Source: Saccharopolyspora gloriosae (lineage in GTDB: Bacteria; Actinomycetota; Actinomycetes; Mycobacteriales; Pseudonocardiaceae). Taken from it: 64,000 bases of DNA. The position numbers and the translations under genes were made by a program. Shown here piece after piece: positions 20,694-29,737 of the stretch; the first letter of the stretch is position 1, and the number at the start of each line of letters is the position of its first letter. The stretch spans positions 5,565,470 through 5,629,469 of the forward strand of contig NZ_CP059557.1 of NCBI RefSeq assembly GCF_022828475.1. Reading direction: 5' to 3'. Below the pieces are notes generated by a model. The model ran no database searches and had not been told where the DNA came from. It saw only the letters and a list, made by a program, of their open reading frames with translations.

Positions 20694-21342
20694 TCAACGC
20701 GCGCCCTCCGGCACCGGCGACCAGCCGGCCGTGTGCGGAGCCGAATCGAACCGGTCGGCCACCGGCACCGAGCCGTACAACGCCCAGCGCAGCAGCGCGG
20801 GCCACGGCCCGTAACCCGCCGCCGTGTCCAATCCCCGGCCGTCGGCGAGAACATCGAGCTCGACCCGCAACCGGTGCGCCAGCGCATGCGCCGCGCACAC
20901 CGACGACTCCGGGTCGTCCGCGCCCACGACGATCCGGGTCGGACCACCCGCCTCGCGCAGCGCGGGCGCGTCCGGAACCTCCGCCTCACAGTCCCGGCCG
21001 CTGATCGGCCGGTGCCACCAGCAGCACCCGATCCGCCCGGCGGGCTACGTCGGCCGCCGACCGCCGCTCCCCCGATGCAGCGGCGTACTCGTCCAGGGTA
21101 GCGGCATGTCGCAGCCACAGTCCCGCGCCGCAGCGGTGGGCGACGACCGCCAGCTCCGCTTCCGGAGGTATTCGGGCCAATCGCGCGCGCAGCGCGGCGA
21201 GCGGATCGGCTGAGTCCGCGGAACCGGGACAGCAGGTCACGACCGCATTCGAATCGGGCAACCGCGCGGCCAGCCACTGCTGCCAGTGCCACGGACCGGA
21301 ATCCGAGTCGCCCGGCACCAGCAGCACGTGCAGCTCGCTCAT
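20694..21342 (-). pseudogene. RBBP9/YdeN-like hydrolase, frameshifted and missing catalytic residues
   Basis: The first frame (start 21342) gives HVLLVPGDSDSGPWHWQQWL and ends prematurely after VLLVAPADQRPGL at 20986. The rest of the fold continues one base out of frame (VPDAPALREAGGPTRIVVGA, then AAGYGPWPALL) to 20694. RBBP9-like serine hydrolases have a Ser after the HS of the elbow; here it reads VVAHRCGAG. The usual GH before the GPWP block reads GRG, so both Ser and His appear lost. An indel near 21000 plus these changes indicate a decayed gene. Confidence 0.7.
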
Positions 21343-21518
21343 CGGTCCACTCCCTGGACATGCTCGAATCGGACGACTCTCCTACGAGCATGATCATGCA
21401 TGGGCGCGGATACCGCTGACGAAATCGTGGATCACCGCCGAAAGCTCACCCACCGGCGGGACGACCGGATGCTCCCCCGCAGCGTCACGCTCATCATTCC
21501 GCGCTCGGGCACCGGCCG

Positions 21519-21552
21519 AAAAAACCGCCGCCGCCCCGGAACGGGACGGCGG
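21519..21552 (-). terminator. Rho-independent terminator of clpX
   Basis: On the minus strand a GC hairpin (CCGCCGTCCC paired with GGGGCGGCGG, one G-T wobble) runs into TTTTTT, starting just after the clpX stop. It is one of the few T-tract terminators in the window. Confidence 0.8.
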
Positions 21553-21559
21553 CAGCTCA

Positions 21560-22840
21560 TCAGGCGGACTTCTCGCGGCGCTCCCGCCGAGTGTTCTGCC
21601 TGGCGACGATCGTGGGATTGACGTTCTCCCGGACCGTCTGCTCGGTGATGACGACCTTGGCGACGTCGGTGCGGCTGGGGATGTCGTACATCACCGGCAG
21701 CAGCACCTCCTCCAAGATCGCGCGCAGGCCACGGGCACCCGTGCCGCGCAGGATGGCCTGGTCGGCGACCGCCTCCAACGCCGTGCGGGTGAACTCCAGC
21801 TCGACGTTGTCCATCTCGAACAGCCGCTTGTACTGCTTGATCAGCGCGTTGCGCGGCTCGGTGAGGATCTGCACCAGCGACGGCTTGTCCAGGTTCGTCA
21901 CGCTGGCCACCGTGGGCAGCCGGCCGATGAACTCGGGAATCAGCCCGAACTTGATGAGGTCCTCGGGCAGCACCTCGGAGAACCGGTCCGCGGAGTTCGC
22001 CTCCTCCTTCGAGCGCAGCTGCGCGCCGAAACCGACGCTGGCCTTGCCCACCCGGTCCTCAACGATCTTCTCCAGCCCGGCGAACGCGCCGGCCACGATG
22101 AACAGCACGTTCGTCGTGTCGATCTGGATGAACTCCTGGTGGGGGTGCTTGCGGCCGCCCTGCGGGGGCACGCTCGCCGTGGTGCCTTCCAGGATCTTCA
22201 GCAGCGCCTGCTGCACGCCCTCACCGGAGACATCGCGGGTGATCGACGGGTTCTCGCTCTTGCGGGCGATCTTGTCGACCTCGTCGATGTAGATGATGCC
22301 CGTCTCGGCGCGCTTCACGTCGTAATCGGCGGCCTGGATGAGCTTCAGCAGGATGTTCTCGACATCCTCACCGACATAGCCCGCCTCGGTCAGCGCGGTG
22401 GCGTCGGCGATCGCGAACGGCACGTTGAGCATCTTCGCCAACGTCTGCGCCAGGTAGGTCTTCCCACAGCCAGTGGGGCCGAGCATCAGGATGTTCGACT
22501 TCGCGAGCTCGACGTTCTCCTCGCGGCTGTCCCGCGTGCGCTCGCCCATCTGGATGCGCTTGTAGTGGTTGTAGACCGCTACCGACAGGTTGCGCTTCGC
22601 CGGATCCTGCCCGATGACGTACTGGTCCAGGAACTCGTGGATCTCCGTCGGCTTCGGCAGCTCATCGAGCTTGACCTCACCGGCTTCGGCCAGTTCCTCT
22701 TCGATGATCTCGTTGCAGAGATCGATGCACTCATCGCAGATGTACACGCCGGGGCCGGCGATGAGTTTTTTCACCTGCTTCTGGCTCTTCCCGCAGAAGG
22801 AGCACTTCAGCAGGTCGCCGCCGTCACCGATACGTGCCAT
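21560..22840 (-). CDS. clpX: ATP-dependent Clp protease unfoldase subunit ClpX
   Basis: 426 residues. The N-terminal zinc-binding domain has CSFCGKSQ and CDECIDLC. Walker A is GPTGCGKT and Walker B region IIYIDEVDK; the GGRKHP loop and sensor-2 region follow. ClpX unfolds tagged substrates for the ClpP1P2 chamber encoded just upstream. The start [13 protein letters not shown] at 22840 matches the family; the frame extends nine codons further. The order tig-clpP1-clpP2-clpX is conserved in actinobacteria. A 459-bp gap separates it from clpP2, so it may have its own promoter. Confidence 0.97.
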   Translation of the reverse strand: MARIGDGGDLLKCSFCGKSQKQVKKLIAGPGVYICDECIDLCNEIIEEELAEAGEVKLDELPKPTEIHEFLDQYVIGQDPAKRNLSVAVYNHYKRIQMGERTRDSREENVELAKSNILMLGPTGCGKTYLAQTLAKMLNVPFAIADATALTEAGYVGEDVENILLKLIQAADYDVKRAETGIIYIDEVDKIARKSENPSITRDVSGEGVQQALLKILEGTTASVPPQGGRKHPHQEFIQIDTTNVLFIVAGAFAGLEKIVEDRVGKASVGFGAQLRSKEEANSADRFSEVLPEDLIKFGLIPEFIGRLPTVASVTNLDKPSLVQILTEPRNALIKQYKRLFEMDNVELEFTRTALEAVADQAILRGTGARGLRAILEEVLLPVMYDIPSRTDVAKVVITEQTVRENVNPTIVARQNTRRERREKSA

Positions 22841-23299
22841 GACCGCTGACCCCGTCCCCTCCGGCACGCCATCCGGTGACGTGCCTGACCGTATGTGCTC
22901 GTACCGACGGTACCTGCCGCTCCCCGGATTCGGGGAGACTCACAGACTCCGCTACCTGCCAGTCTCCGGCATGCACCGGGCGCGGTGGCCGTCGAGGCCA
23001 CTGCCCGGCGTGTCGCGAACACCCGGCGTGCCGCCCGCACAAGCATCCCATTTTTCGGGAATGCCTCCGCGACCGGCTTTCACCAGGCGCTTTTCAGATC
23101 AACAAGCTCTTCCGCGCAGCAGAGCCGCACCGCGGCGGCATTCGACCGCCGCGTCGTCCCGCGGACCGGTATCACCGCGGATTCCCCACGGCCCTCTCGC
23201 GAGGGACGCCACTTCGCCCGGCTTCACCACCGCTGCAGAAGTGGATCCCGCGACGAGAGGGCCGCTGAGGTCCGCATTCCGGCCCGCCACAAGGCGAGA
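22841..23299. other. Intergenic clpP2-clpX, 459 bp, with stem-loops
   Basis: No gene seen. Inverted repeats are GGCCCTCTCG / CGAGAGGGCC (23190-23263) with an inner CCACTTC / GAAGTGG stem; CGCGGCGG / CCGCCGCG (23131-23153); CTCCCCG / CGGGGAG (22920-22937); and GTACCG-A-CGGTAC (22901-22913). The first lies 37 nt past the clpP2 stop and could terminate or attenuate before clpX; the last two lie in the presumed clpX leader. Confidence 0.55.
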
Positions 23300-23929
23300 T
23301 CAGGACTGGGCGGAGAGCTTGCGGTAGGGAAGGACCTCGTCCACGATCCCGTACTCCTGGGCCTGCTGAGCGGTCAGGATCTTGTCGCGCTCGACGTCCT
23401 GGCGGACCTGGTCCTTGTCCTTGCCGGTGTGCGTGGCGAGGGTGGACTCCATCAGCTCCCGCATCCGCTGCACCTCGTTGGCCTGGATCTCCAAGTCGGA
23501 GACCTGGCCGTAGATGCCCTCGGTCGACGGCTGGTGGATGAGGATCCGCGAGTTCGGCAGCGCGAGCCGCTTGCCCTTCGTGCCCGCGGCCAGGATGACG
23601 GCCGCGGCCGAAGCGGCCTGGCCGAGGCAGATCGTGCGCACGTCCGGGCGGACGTACTGGATGGTGTCGTAGATCGCCATGAGGGCGGTGAACGAACCAC
23701 CCGGCGAGTTGATGTAGATCTGGATCTCACGATCCGGATCGTCGGACTCCAGGAACAGCAGCTGCGCCATCACGTCGTTGGCCGACGCGTCGTCGACCTG
23801 GACGCCGAGGAAGACGATGCGCTCCTCGAACAGCTTGTTGTACGGGTTCGACTCCTTCACCCCGTACGCGGTGCGCTCAACGAAGGAGGGCAGCACGTAC
23901 CGGGACTGCGGAAGCTGGAATGAGCTCAC
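23300..23929 (-). CDS. clpP2: ATP-dependent Clp protease proteolytic subunit ClpP2
   Basis: 209 residues. Catalytic Ser107 lies in GQAASAAA and His132 in ILIHQP; the handle-region YINSPGG is present. In actinobacteria ClpP1 and ClpP2 form a mixed tetradecamer, and both are needed for degradation. GTG start at 23929. clpP1 lies 37 bp upstream. Confidence 0.96.
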   Translation of the reverse strand: MSSFQLPQSRYVLPSFVERTAYGVKESNPYNKLFEERIVFLGVQVDDASANDVMAQLLFLESDDPDREIQIYINSPGGSFTALMAIYDTIQYVRPDVRTICLGQAASAAAVILAAGTKGKRLALPNSRILIHQPSTEGIYGQVSDLEIQANEVQRMRELMESTLATHTGKDKDQVRQDVERDKILTAQQAQEYGIVDEVLPYRKLSAQS

Positions 23930-23966
23930 GACAGGTGACTCCTCGTTACTAGGTCCGGGCGCGCGG

Positions 23967-24584
23967 TCAGCTGGGCAGGTTGGCTGCGGTGGCGACGTGG
24001 TCCACGAAGCCGTACTCGCGGGCCTCCTCGGCGGTGAACCAGCGGTCCCGGTCGGAGTCGGCCGTGATCTTCTCCACCGTCTGGCCGGTCTGCTCCGCGA
24101 TCAGCTCCGCCATCTCCCGCTTGTGCTTGGAGAACACCTCGGCCTGAATCGCGATGTCGGAGGCCGTACCGCCGAGACCCGCCGACGGCTGGTGCATCAT
24201 GATCCGCGCGTGCGGCAGCGTGAAGCGCTTTCCGCGCGCACCCGCCGAGAGCAGGAACTGGCCCATCGACGCCGCGAAGCCCATCGCCACGGTGGCCACG
24301 TCCGGCTTGATCAGCTGCATGGTGTCGTAGATCGCCATGCCCGCGGTGACCGAACCGCCCGGCGAGTTGATGTAGAGCGAGATGTCCCGCTCCGAGTCCT
24401 CGGCCGCCAGCAGGATCAGCTGCGAGCAGATCTGGTTGGCGATGCCGTCCTCGACCTGGGAGCCGAGGACGATGATCCGCTCCCGCAGCAAGCGCTCGTA
24501 AACCGAGTCGTTGAGCGAGAGCCCGTTCGTCGACCGCATGTGCGGCGTCGTGTCCGACGCCGGAACAGTCAGGTGCTGCGTCAC
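23967..24584 (-). CDS. clpP1: ATP-dependent Clp protease proteolytic subunit ClpP1
   Basis: 205 residues from the GTG at 24584, preceded by AGGGGAG with a short spacer. An open frame reaches 24749 but has no ClpP similarity. Catalytic Ser106 is in GFAASMGQ and His131 in IMMHQP. It is followed closely by clpP2. Actinobacterial clpP1P2 operons are often activated by ClgR; I looked for a ClgR-like box upstream and found no convincing one. Confidence 0.95.
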   Translation of the reverse strand: MTQHLTVPASDTTPHMRSTNGLSLNDSVYERLLRERIIVLGSQVEDGIANQICSQLILLAAEDSERDISLYINSPGGSVTAGMAIYDTMQLIKPDVATVAMGFAASMGQFLLSAGARGKRFTLPHARIMMHQPSAGLGGTASDIAIQAEVFSKHKREMAELIAEQTGQTVEKITADSDRDRWFTAEEAREYGFVDHVATAANLPS

Positions 24585-24712
24585 GTCTCCCCTGCCTTCT
24601 TCCACGATGAGGGCTTCCACAATGGATTCGGCCACACCGATCGCCGGCCGCCGAACCGCTGGGGATGCCTTGGCTTTTCCGTTTCCGGTGATCCGCTTGC
24701 AACCGACCCTAA

Positions 24713-24754
24713 CGAACGTGGGCGGCACCAGCTTCCCGGTACCGCCCACGTTCG
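24713..24754 (-). terminator. 17-bp-arm hairpin after tig
   Basis: Arms CGAACGTGGGCGG-C-ACC and the matching complement, with one mismatch and an 8-nt loop, about 73 nt beyond the tig stop. It separates tig from clpP1, suggesting termination or partial read-through between them. Only two T residues follow. Confidence 0.6.
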
Positions 24755-24827
24755 CTCAGAGCTTGTGCATTGCTCCCGCCGCTCGCAGATTCCTTCCGCT
24801 CACAGCGAAATCACCGCGAAAGAATCG

Positions 24828-26249
24828 TCACTCGGACTTCGCGGCCGCGGTGGAACCCGCGGTGTCGTCGTCCGCCGACTCGGGCTGCTCGACCTCGCCC
24901 TGCACGACTTCCGGAGCACCTTCGTCGTCCTGCGAACCGAACAGCTCGTCCAAGTCGAGCTCGCTACCGGATCCGTCGACCACGGTGGCCTGCCGCACGA
25001 CCGAGAACAGCGCCTTGCTGCGCCGCACGTCGGCGTAGATCGCGCCGAGCTGGCCGGACTGCTGCGCCTGCTGGACGTACTGGTCCGGGCTCACTCCGAA
25101 GCGCTGGGCTTGGTAGATGATCCGCTCGGTCAGCTCGTTGTCGGAGACCGACACGTTCTCGGCGTCGGCGATCGTGTCCAGCACCAGCTGGGTGCGAACC
25201 GCCTTCTCCGCCTCCTCGCGAGTCTCCGCGTCGAACTGCTCGCGGGTCTGGTCCTGCGACTCCAGCCACTCCGCGAACTTGGCCTCGTCGTGGTCGAACG
25301 GGTGGATCGCGTCGTGCTCGCGCACGTCGATCTCGGACTTGACCACGTTCTCCGGCAGCGGGACCTCAACGGTCTCCAGCAGCGCCTCGAGGATCTTGTC
25401 CCGCGCCTGCATGCCCTGCTGCATCCGCTTGACGCGGGCCAGGCGCTCGCGCAGGTCGGCGAGCAGCTCCTCGGCCGTGTCGAACTCGCTGGCCATCTGG
25501 GCGAACTCGTCGTCCGCCTCCGGCAGGTGCCGTTCCTTGACGGTGTCCAGCGTGACGGTCACCTCGGCGTCGCGATCCGCGTACTCGCCGGCCACCAGCT
25601 TGGTGGTGAAGGTGTTGGTGTCACCCGCCGACGCGCCGATCAGCGCGTCGTCGATGCCCTCGATGAGCTGGCCGGAACCGATCTCGTAAGACAGGCCGCT
25701 GGTGCGCGCTTCCTCGACGTCCTCGCCGTCGACCGTGGCCGACAGGTCGATGCTGACGAAGTCGCCCTGCTGGGCCGGGCGCTCCACGCCGGTCAGCGTG
25801 CCGAAGCGGGCGCGCAGCTCGTCGAGCTGCTCCTGCACCTCGTCCTCGGACGTCTCGACGTCGTCCACCGACACGGACAGCTCACCGAACGCCGGAATGG
25901 TGATCTCCGGGCGCACATCGACCTCGGCGGTGAACTCGATCTGGTCCCCGTCCTCGATCTTGGTGACCTCGATCTCCGGACGGCCGAGGGTGCGGACCTC
26001 GGTGCCGTTGATGGCCTCCATGTACTTCGCCGGAACCGCCTCGTTGACGACCTCGTCGAGCACGGGACCGCGGCCGATGCGGCTCTCCAGCACGCGGGCG
26101 GGAACCTTGCCCGGCCGGAAGCCCGGAATGCGGACCTGGTTGGCGAGTGCCTTGTACGCGCGGTCGAAGTTCGGCTTGAGCTCGTCGAACGGCACCTCGA
26201 CGTTGATCCGTACGCGCGTCGGGCTCAGGTGCTCGACGGTGCTCTTCAC
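24828..26249 (-). CDS. tig: Trigger factor (ribosome-associated chaperone / PPIase)
   Basis: 473 residues from the GTG at 26249, with AGGAGACC just upstream; the frame opens 61 codons earlier without similarity. The ribosome-docking signature is IPGFRPGKVPARV near residue 45. A PPIase domain with the QQGDFVSIDLSATV block lies at about 150-240, and a helical C-terminal substrate domain follows. The acidic tail (residues about 430-473) is rich in Glu, Asp and Ala, as in other actinobacteria. It folds nascent chains and stands next to the clp genes, as in mycobacteria. Confidence 0.96.
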   Translation of the reverse strand: MKSTVEHLSPTRVRINVEVPFDELKPNFDRAYKALANQVRIPGFRPGKVPARVLESRIGRGPVLDEVVNEAVPAKYMEAINGTEVRTLGRPEIEVTKIEDGDQIEFTAEVDVRPEITIPAFGELSVSVDDVETSEDEVQEQLDELRARFGTLTGVERPAQQGDFVSIDLSATVDGEDVEEARTSGLSYEIGSGQLIEGIDDALIGASAGDTNTFTTKLVAGEYADRDAEVTVTLDTVKERHLPEADDEFAQMASEFDTAEELLADLRERLARVKRMQQGMQARDKILEALLETVEVPLPENVVKSEIDVREHDAIHPFDHDEAKFAEWLESQDQTREQFDAETREEAEKAVRTQLVLDTIADAENVSVSDNELTERIIYQAQRFGVSPDQYVQQAQQSGQLGAIYADVRRSKALFSVVRQATVVDGSGSELDLDELFGSQDDEGAPEVVQGEVEQPESADDDTAGSTAAAKSE

Positions 26250-26388
26250 GTGGTCTCCTAGTGCGAACGTGCTTCGGACCCCGGCGGTGCCGGCGGGAGC
26301 GCCACCCCACATCGGGTGCACTCCGGCGACGCCGGGCTGACCTCCGAGTCTATTGCCCAGGCGAGACCGAGGCCGGGCCGGGGTTGCC

Positions 26389-26637
26389 TCAGCGCGGCCC
26401 ACCCGCCGAGAACACCGCCTCACCGACCACATCGGCCGCGCCGCCCACGGCGGGCGCGGCCGCCGAGCCCAGCGGCGTCGGAATCACCGCCGTCCCGATC
26501 CCCACCGTCGGTGGAACGATCCTCGGACCGGGGCCGTCCACGAACAACGAGACCCCGATCAGCAGCACCACCGCGAACGTCAACAGCACCCCCACCAGCA
26601 AAGCGGGGAGCCGGACTCGTCGCGCGACCCGCGACAT
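26389..26637 (-). CDS. Small single-pass membrane protein
   Basis: 82 residues from the ATG at 26637 (MSRVARRVRLPALLVGVLL). One hydrophobic helix (about residues 10-32) is followed by a Pro/Gly/Ala-rich exterior segment. The arginine-rich start predicts the N-terminus inside the cell. I do not recognise the family. No good ribosome binding site is visible, and the open frame begins 24 codons earlier. It lies between tig and tRNA-Pro. Confidence 0.5.
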   Translation of the reverse strand: MSRVARRVRLPALLVGVLLTFAVVLLIGVSLFVDGPGPRIVPPTVGIGTAVIPTPLGSAAAPAVGGAADVVGEAVFSAGGPR

Positions 26638-26756
26638 AGCAACGTGAACGTGCACGACCGCGAAATCGACCGGCCACTGCTCACCGTTACCGAATGCGGA
26701 ACGAATCACCCGCGAGGATCACGTTGCGTGATCTCGAGGGGCGGCCCCTCGAACGC

Positions 26757-26788
26757 AAAAAGGAGGCGCGGCCGACGACCACGCCTCC
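26757..26788 (-). terminator. Terminator of tRNA-Pro
   Basis: On the minus strand GGAGGCG pairs with CGCCTCC and runs into TTTTT, 10 nt past the tRNA 3' end. Confidence 0.7.
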
Positions 26789-26798
26789 CGAAGGACCG

Positions 26799-26872
26799 TC
26801 GGGGTGGCGGGATTTGAACCCACGACCCCTCGCACCCAAAGCGAGTGCGCTACCAAACTGCGCCACACCCCG
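26799..26872 (-). tRNA. tRNA-Pro (anticodon TGG)
   Basis: 74 nt with a complete cloverleaf on the minus strand: acceptor CGGGGTG/CACCCCG, D arm GCGC/GCGC, anticodon stem CTCGC/GCGAG around TTTGGGT, T arm with GTTCAAAT, and discriminator A. The 3' CCA is not encoded. Confidence 0.95.
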
Positions 26873-26907
26873 TCCCACCTGCGACGCACCCAAACCACCC
26901 GGGTGCG

Positions 26908-26938
26908 TTGCGAAGAGCCTATCGCGACCCGTTAAGCT
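26908..26938 (+). promoter_or_regulatory. Possible promoter of tRNA-Gly
   Basis: TTGCGA followed about 18-19 nt later by TTAAGCT, some 60 nt upstream of the mature tRNA. It is a reasonable housekeeping-sigma match in an otherwise GC-rich context. Confidence 0.35.
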
Positions 26939-26999
26939 AGGGCACGCAAGGTCGGAAACACCCGCTGCGGCAACGTCGCGGAACGTTCTGATCAGGCAT

Positions 27000-27070
27000 G
27001 CGGGCGTAGCTCAATGGTAGAGCCCCAGTCTTCCAAACTGGCTACGCGGGTTCGATTCCCGTCGCCCGCT
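27000..27070 (+). tRNA. tRNA-Gly (anticodon TCC)
   Basis: 71 nt: acceptor GCGGGCG/CGCCCGC, D arm GCTC/GAGC, anticodon stem CCAGT/ACTGG around CTTCCAA, and T arm GCGGG-TTCGATT-CCCGT. Discriminator T; CCA is not encoded. Confidence 0.95.
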
Positions 27071-27077
27071 CCGTGTC

Positions 27078-27119
27078 GGGGAGAGCTGTGCCGGATCTTT
27101 GATCCTGGCCGCTCTCCCC
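27078..27119 (+). terminator. Terminator-like hairpin after tRNA-Gly
   Basis: Perfect 9-bp stem GGGGAGAGC / GCTCTCCCC enclosing a smaller GGATC-TTT-GATCC stem, 8 nt after the tRNA. Confidence 0.6.
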
Positions 27120-27134
27120 TTCGCATTTCCGTAC

Positions 27135-27719
27135 GGGGGCCGAGCCCCTGTGAACCCCACGGTGCGGTCGCGGCTGAAGTGGGGAGCGGTGAGTTTTCCT
27201 TGGTCCTGGCCTGGGCAACGGGTTGTTCTGTTCGGGCAGAGCTGGGGCGGAGCCGAGCCCCCATGAACCCCGTGAATCCCGTGGTGCCATCGCGCCTGAA
27301 GTGGGGGCGGTGAGTCTTCTTTGGTCCAGGCCTGGGCAACGGGTTGTTCTGTTCGGGCAGAGCTGGGGCGGAGCCGAGCCCCATGAACCCCGTGGTGCCA
27401 TCGCGCCTGAAATGGGGGCGGTGAGTCTTCCTTGGTCCCGGCCTGGGCAACGGGCCGTTCTGTTCGGGCAGAGCTGGGGCGGGACCGAGCCCCCATGAAC
27501 GGGGCCGAGCCCCGTAGACCTCGTGGTGCGGTCGCGTCTGAAGTAGGTGGTGGTGGGGCTTCCTTGTTCTCGGGATGGGCGACGGGCTGCTTGTTGGGGA
27601 GGGCTGGGGCGGGGGCTAGCCCATGAGGCCCGTGAGCGCGTGGGGCGGTCGCGGCTGAAGTGGGGCGATGGGGTCTTTTTGTTTTCGGGCTGGGTGTCGG
27701 GGTTTTGGGCTGGTTTTGG
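27135..27719. repeat. Degenerate tandem array of about five units of 110-130 bp
   Basis: Each unit holds, in order, a CCGAGCCCC block, CCCGTGGTGCCATCGCGCC or a variant, TGAAGTGGGGGCGGTGAGTC and GGCCTGGGCAACGGGTTG. CGAGCCC-type blocks fall near 27141, 27254, 27375, 27486 and 27615. Units two and three are nearly identical, while the outer units are worn. The plus strand becomes rich in G and T towards the right end. Frames across it give repetitive low-complexity peptides and are probably not genes. It begins just after tRNA-Gly and stops at the racemase gene. Confidence 0.8.
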
Positions 27720-28376
27720 TTATGGGGGTGTGGAGTGGGTGGGGGTGTTGAGGGCTGCGAGGACTCCTAGGGCTGTTTTGATCGGGTCGAGGAGCAGGGG
27801 GGTGTTTTGGGGCGGGGTGGTTGTTTCTACTGCTGAGCAGCCGTTTATCACTGCGGTTGCTCCGGCGGTTCGGGCCTTGTGCAGGGCTGGGCGCAATGCC
27901 TGCTCCCAGCGGGCCGGGTCGGTGATGTCGTGGACGTCGAGGTCGAGGACCGTCACCTCGTGGAACGAGTGCTGCCAGCCGTAATCGGTGATTCGGCGCT
28001 GGAGTTCGGTGGCGATCGCGGCATTGCGGGTGACCGCGCTGATCCGGTGGCCCGCGGCCACGGCGGCGCCGGCGGTCAGGCGGAGCAGGCCCAATGCGGG
28101 ACGTCCGCCGATCGTGCCGCCGTGGGGCGGGACCGCCGGATCCAGGACGCAGTCCGGGAGGACGGCGTCGCAGTCGGGTGCCGCGGCGAGCGCCTCCGCG
28201 ACGAGCTCCGTGGAACGCCGCACGTCCTGTTCGGTGTCGAGGGCGCGCGGACCGCCCGGAGGCAGATCGGACAGCACCACCCGCACTCCCGCGGGCGAGA
28301 GCGCGTCGTAGCGGGCCTGCCGCCGGGCGACCTCCTGGGCGCCGACGACGATCGGCGTGACGGCGTGCACGAGCAT
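27720..28376 (-). CDS. Hydantoin / Asp-Glu racemase family protein
   Basis: 218 residues from the ATG at 28376 (GGAGG 6 nt upstream). The two catalytic cysteines expected for proton exchange at the alpha carbon are Cys76 in LPDC and Cys180 in VINGCSAVE. Members racemise hydantoins, aspartate or glutamate; some are maleate isomerases. With a hydantoinase-type enzyme in the same island, a hydantoin racemase role is attractive but inferred. It is the last gene of the leftward operon, 11 bp after the MmgE/PrpD gene. Its 3' end is unusually rich in Thr/Pro codons and merges into the repeat array. Confidence 0.8.
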   Translation of the reverse strand: MLVHAVTPIVVGAQEVARRQARYDALSPAGVRVVLSDLPPGGPRALDTEQDVRRSTELVAEALAAAPDCDAVLPDCVLDPAVPPHGGTIGGRPALGLLRLTAGAAVAAGHRISAVTRNAAIATELQRRITDYGWQHSFHEVTVLDLDVHDITDPARWEQALRPALHKARTAGATAVINGCSAVETTTPPQNTPLLLDPIKTALGVLAALNTPTHSTPP

Positions 28377-28387
28377 GGCGTTCCTCC

Positions 28388-29737
28388 TCATGGGACCCGG
28401 GTCAAAGCGTTGAGCGCGCGCAGTTCGGGCACGACGTCCACCACGTCCGGCAGCGCCGCGCACCGCCGCCGGACGGCGGACACCACCTCGGGTGCGCCGA
28501 GCAGGTCGCCGAGGATGCGACCGCGATCGGCTGCGGTGAACGGGTGGTACGCCGCGTCGCCGACCGGATTCGGCCGCTCCGCCACGACATCGGCGTCCGC
28601 TGTGGTCACGACGAGCCGGACCGGTCGTTCACCGGGCAGCCGGGCGTCCAGGTCCGCCGTCGCCCGCACGGTGACGCGGCGGGCCAGCTCGATCGTGGCG
28701 GGATCGGTGAGCGCCTCGGCGGAGAACTCGGCGGGACCGACCCGGCCGCGCAGCAACGCGGTCGCCACGACGTACGGCAGGGAGAACCGCGCGGCCAGCG
28801 CCGTCGGCCAGCTGGTCCGGTCGAGCCCGGCGCCGAGCGAGTGGATCTCGACGAGGACTTCCCCGGGAACGCGGCCGACCCGCTCCCGCAGGGACAGTGC
28901 GGCGTCGATCGCGGCGTGCGTGAACGAGCACGAGGAGTGCTGCTTGAAATAGCCGTCGAGGATTTCCCAGCGCTCGCCCGGGTTTTCGCGCAGCACCACC
29001 GGATCGAGCGTGCCGAGCAGGTCGCCGAGCGCATCCGCGGCGACACCCGTGCGGTACCCGCTCCCGGAGGCGGCGAGCCGGGCCGCGACCAGCCCGGACT
29101 GGTTGGCCGCGCCGACCCAGGCGTCCCGGACCGGGTTGCCGTCCAGCGCCGCGGAGAACGGACCGGCGACGGGGAGGCCACCGCCCGCGTCGATCGCGAC
29201 AGCGGTCTCCTCGGGTCCCAGACCGAGCAGGCGCGCGCAACCGGCCGCGGCTCCGGTGACGCCCCAGTTGCCGTGCGGATGGGTGCCGGGCCGGAGCCGG
29301 GTGGCCCGGCCGAACCGGGCGGCGACCTCGTAGGCGGCGAGCAACGCGCAGCACAACTCGGCACCGCTCGCGCCTCGCCGCGCGGCCAGCGCCAGCACGG
29401 CGGGGAACCCGTGCGCGGCCGGATGTCCAGCGGCGAGCCGGTGGCCGTCGTCGAGTTCGAGGCGCACCGAAGCGATCGCGTTCAGCCAAGCGGCGGCGTC
29501 CACCGCGACGGTGCGGCCCGTCCCGAACAGCGGCGACGGCCCGTCCGGTGCGTCCCAGGCGGTGACCAGCGCGCGCTGCGCGGGTTCCCGCGAGCCGAGC
29601 GCGGTGACCGCGACGGCGTCGGTGAGCACGGTCAGCAGCCGTTCCCGGACCTCGGCCGGAACGTCCGGCCAGCGCAGCCCGGACGCCCACCGGCCGAGCT
29701 CGCCGACGGCCGCTCGGACGGCGTCGGCGCCGCTCAT
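28388..29737 (-). CDS. MmgE/PrpD family protein (copy A)
   Basis: 449 residues. Blocks of the MmgE/PrpD fold are LELDDGHRLAAGHPAAHGFP, EVAARFGRATR and FKQHSSCSFTHAAIDAAL. The family includes 2-methylcitrate dehydratase, cis-aconitate decarboxylase and iminodisuccinate epimerase, all acting on branched di- or tricarboxylates. The ATG overlaps the MFS stop by four bases, so it is coupled to the transporter. It is clearly diverged from copy B in the same operon, suggesting two different steps. Confidence 0.85.
   Translation of the reverse strand: MSGADAVRAAVGELGRWASGLRWPDVPAEVRERLLTVLTDAVAVTALGSREPAQRALVTAWDAPDGPSPLFGTGRTVAVDAAAWLNAIASVRLELDDGHRLAAGHPAAHGFPAVLALAARRGASGAELCCALLAAYEVAARFGRATRLRPGTHPHGNWGVTGAAAGCARLLGLGPEETAVAIDAGGGLPVAGPFSAALDGNPVRDAWVGAANQSGLVAARLAASGSGYRTGVAADALGDLLGTLDPVVLRENPGERWEILDGYFKQHSSCSFTHAAIDAALSLRERVGRVPGEVLVEIHSLGAGLDRTSWPTALAARFSLPYVVATALLRGRVGPAEFSAEALTDPATIELARRVTVRATADLDARLPGERPVRLVVTTADADVVAERPNPVGDAAYHPFTAADRGRILGDLLGAPEVVSAVRRRCAALPDVVDVVPELRALNALTRVP

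Noticed and set aside
24585-24827. ClgR box upstream of clpP1
   Set aside because: Only a half-site-like GTTCGC is present, and it belongs to the tig terminator hairpin.
27000-27070. tRNA-Gly as an integration site flanking the catabolic island
   Set aside because: No duplicated tRNA 3' end was found across the island to 39.2 kb, and no integrase is present.
26992-27496. Proline/arginine-rich repeat proteins on the minus strand in the tandem array
   Set aside because: They arise from the DNA repeat in more than one frame, overlap tRNA-Gly and lack ribosome binding sites.
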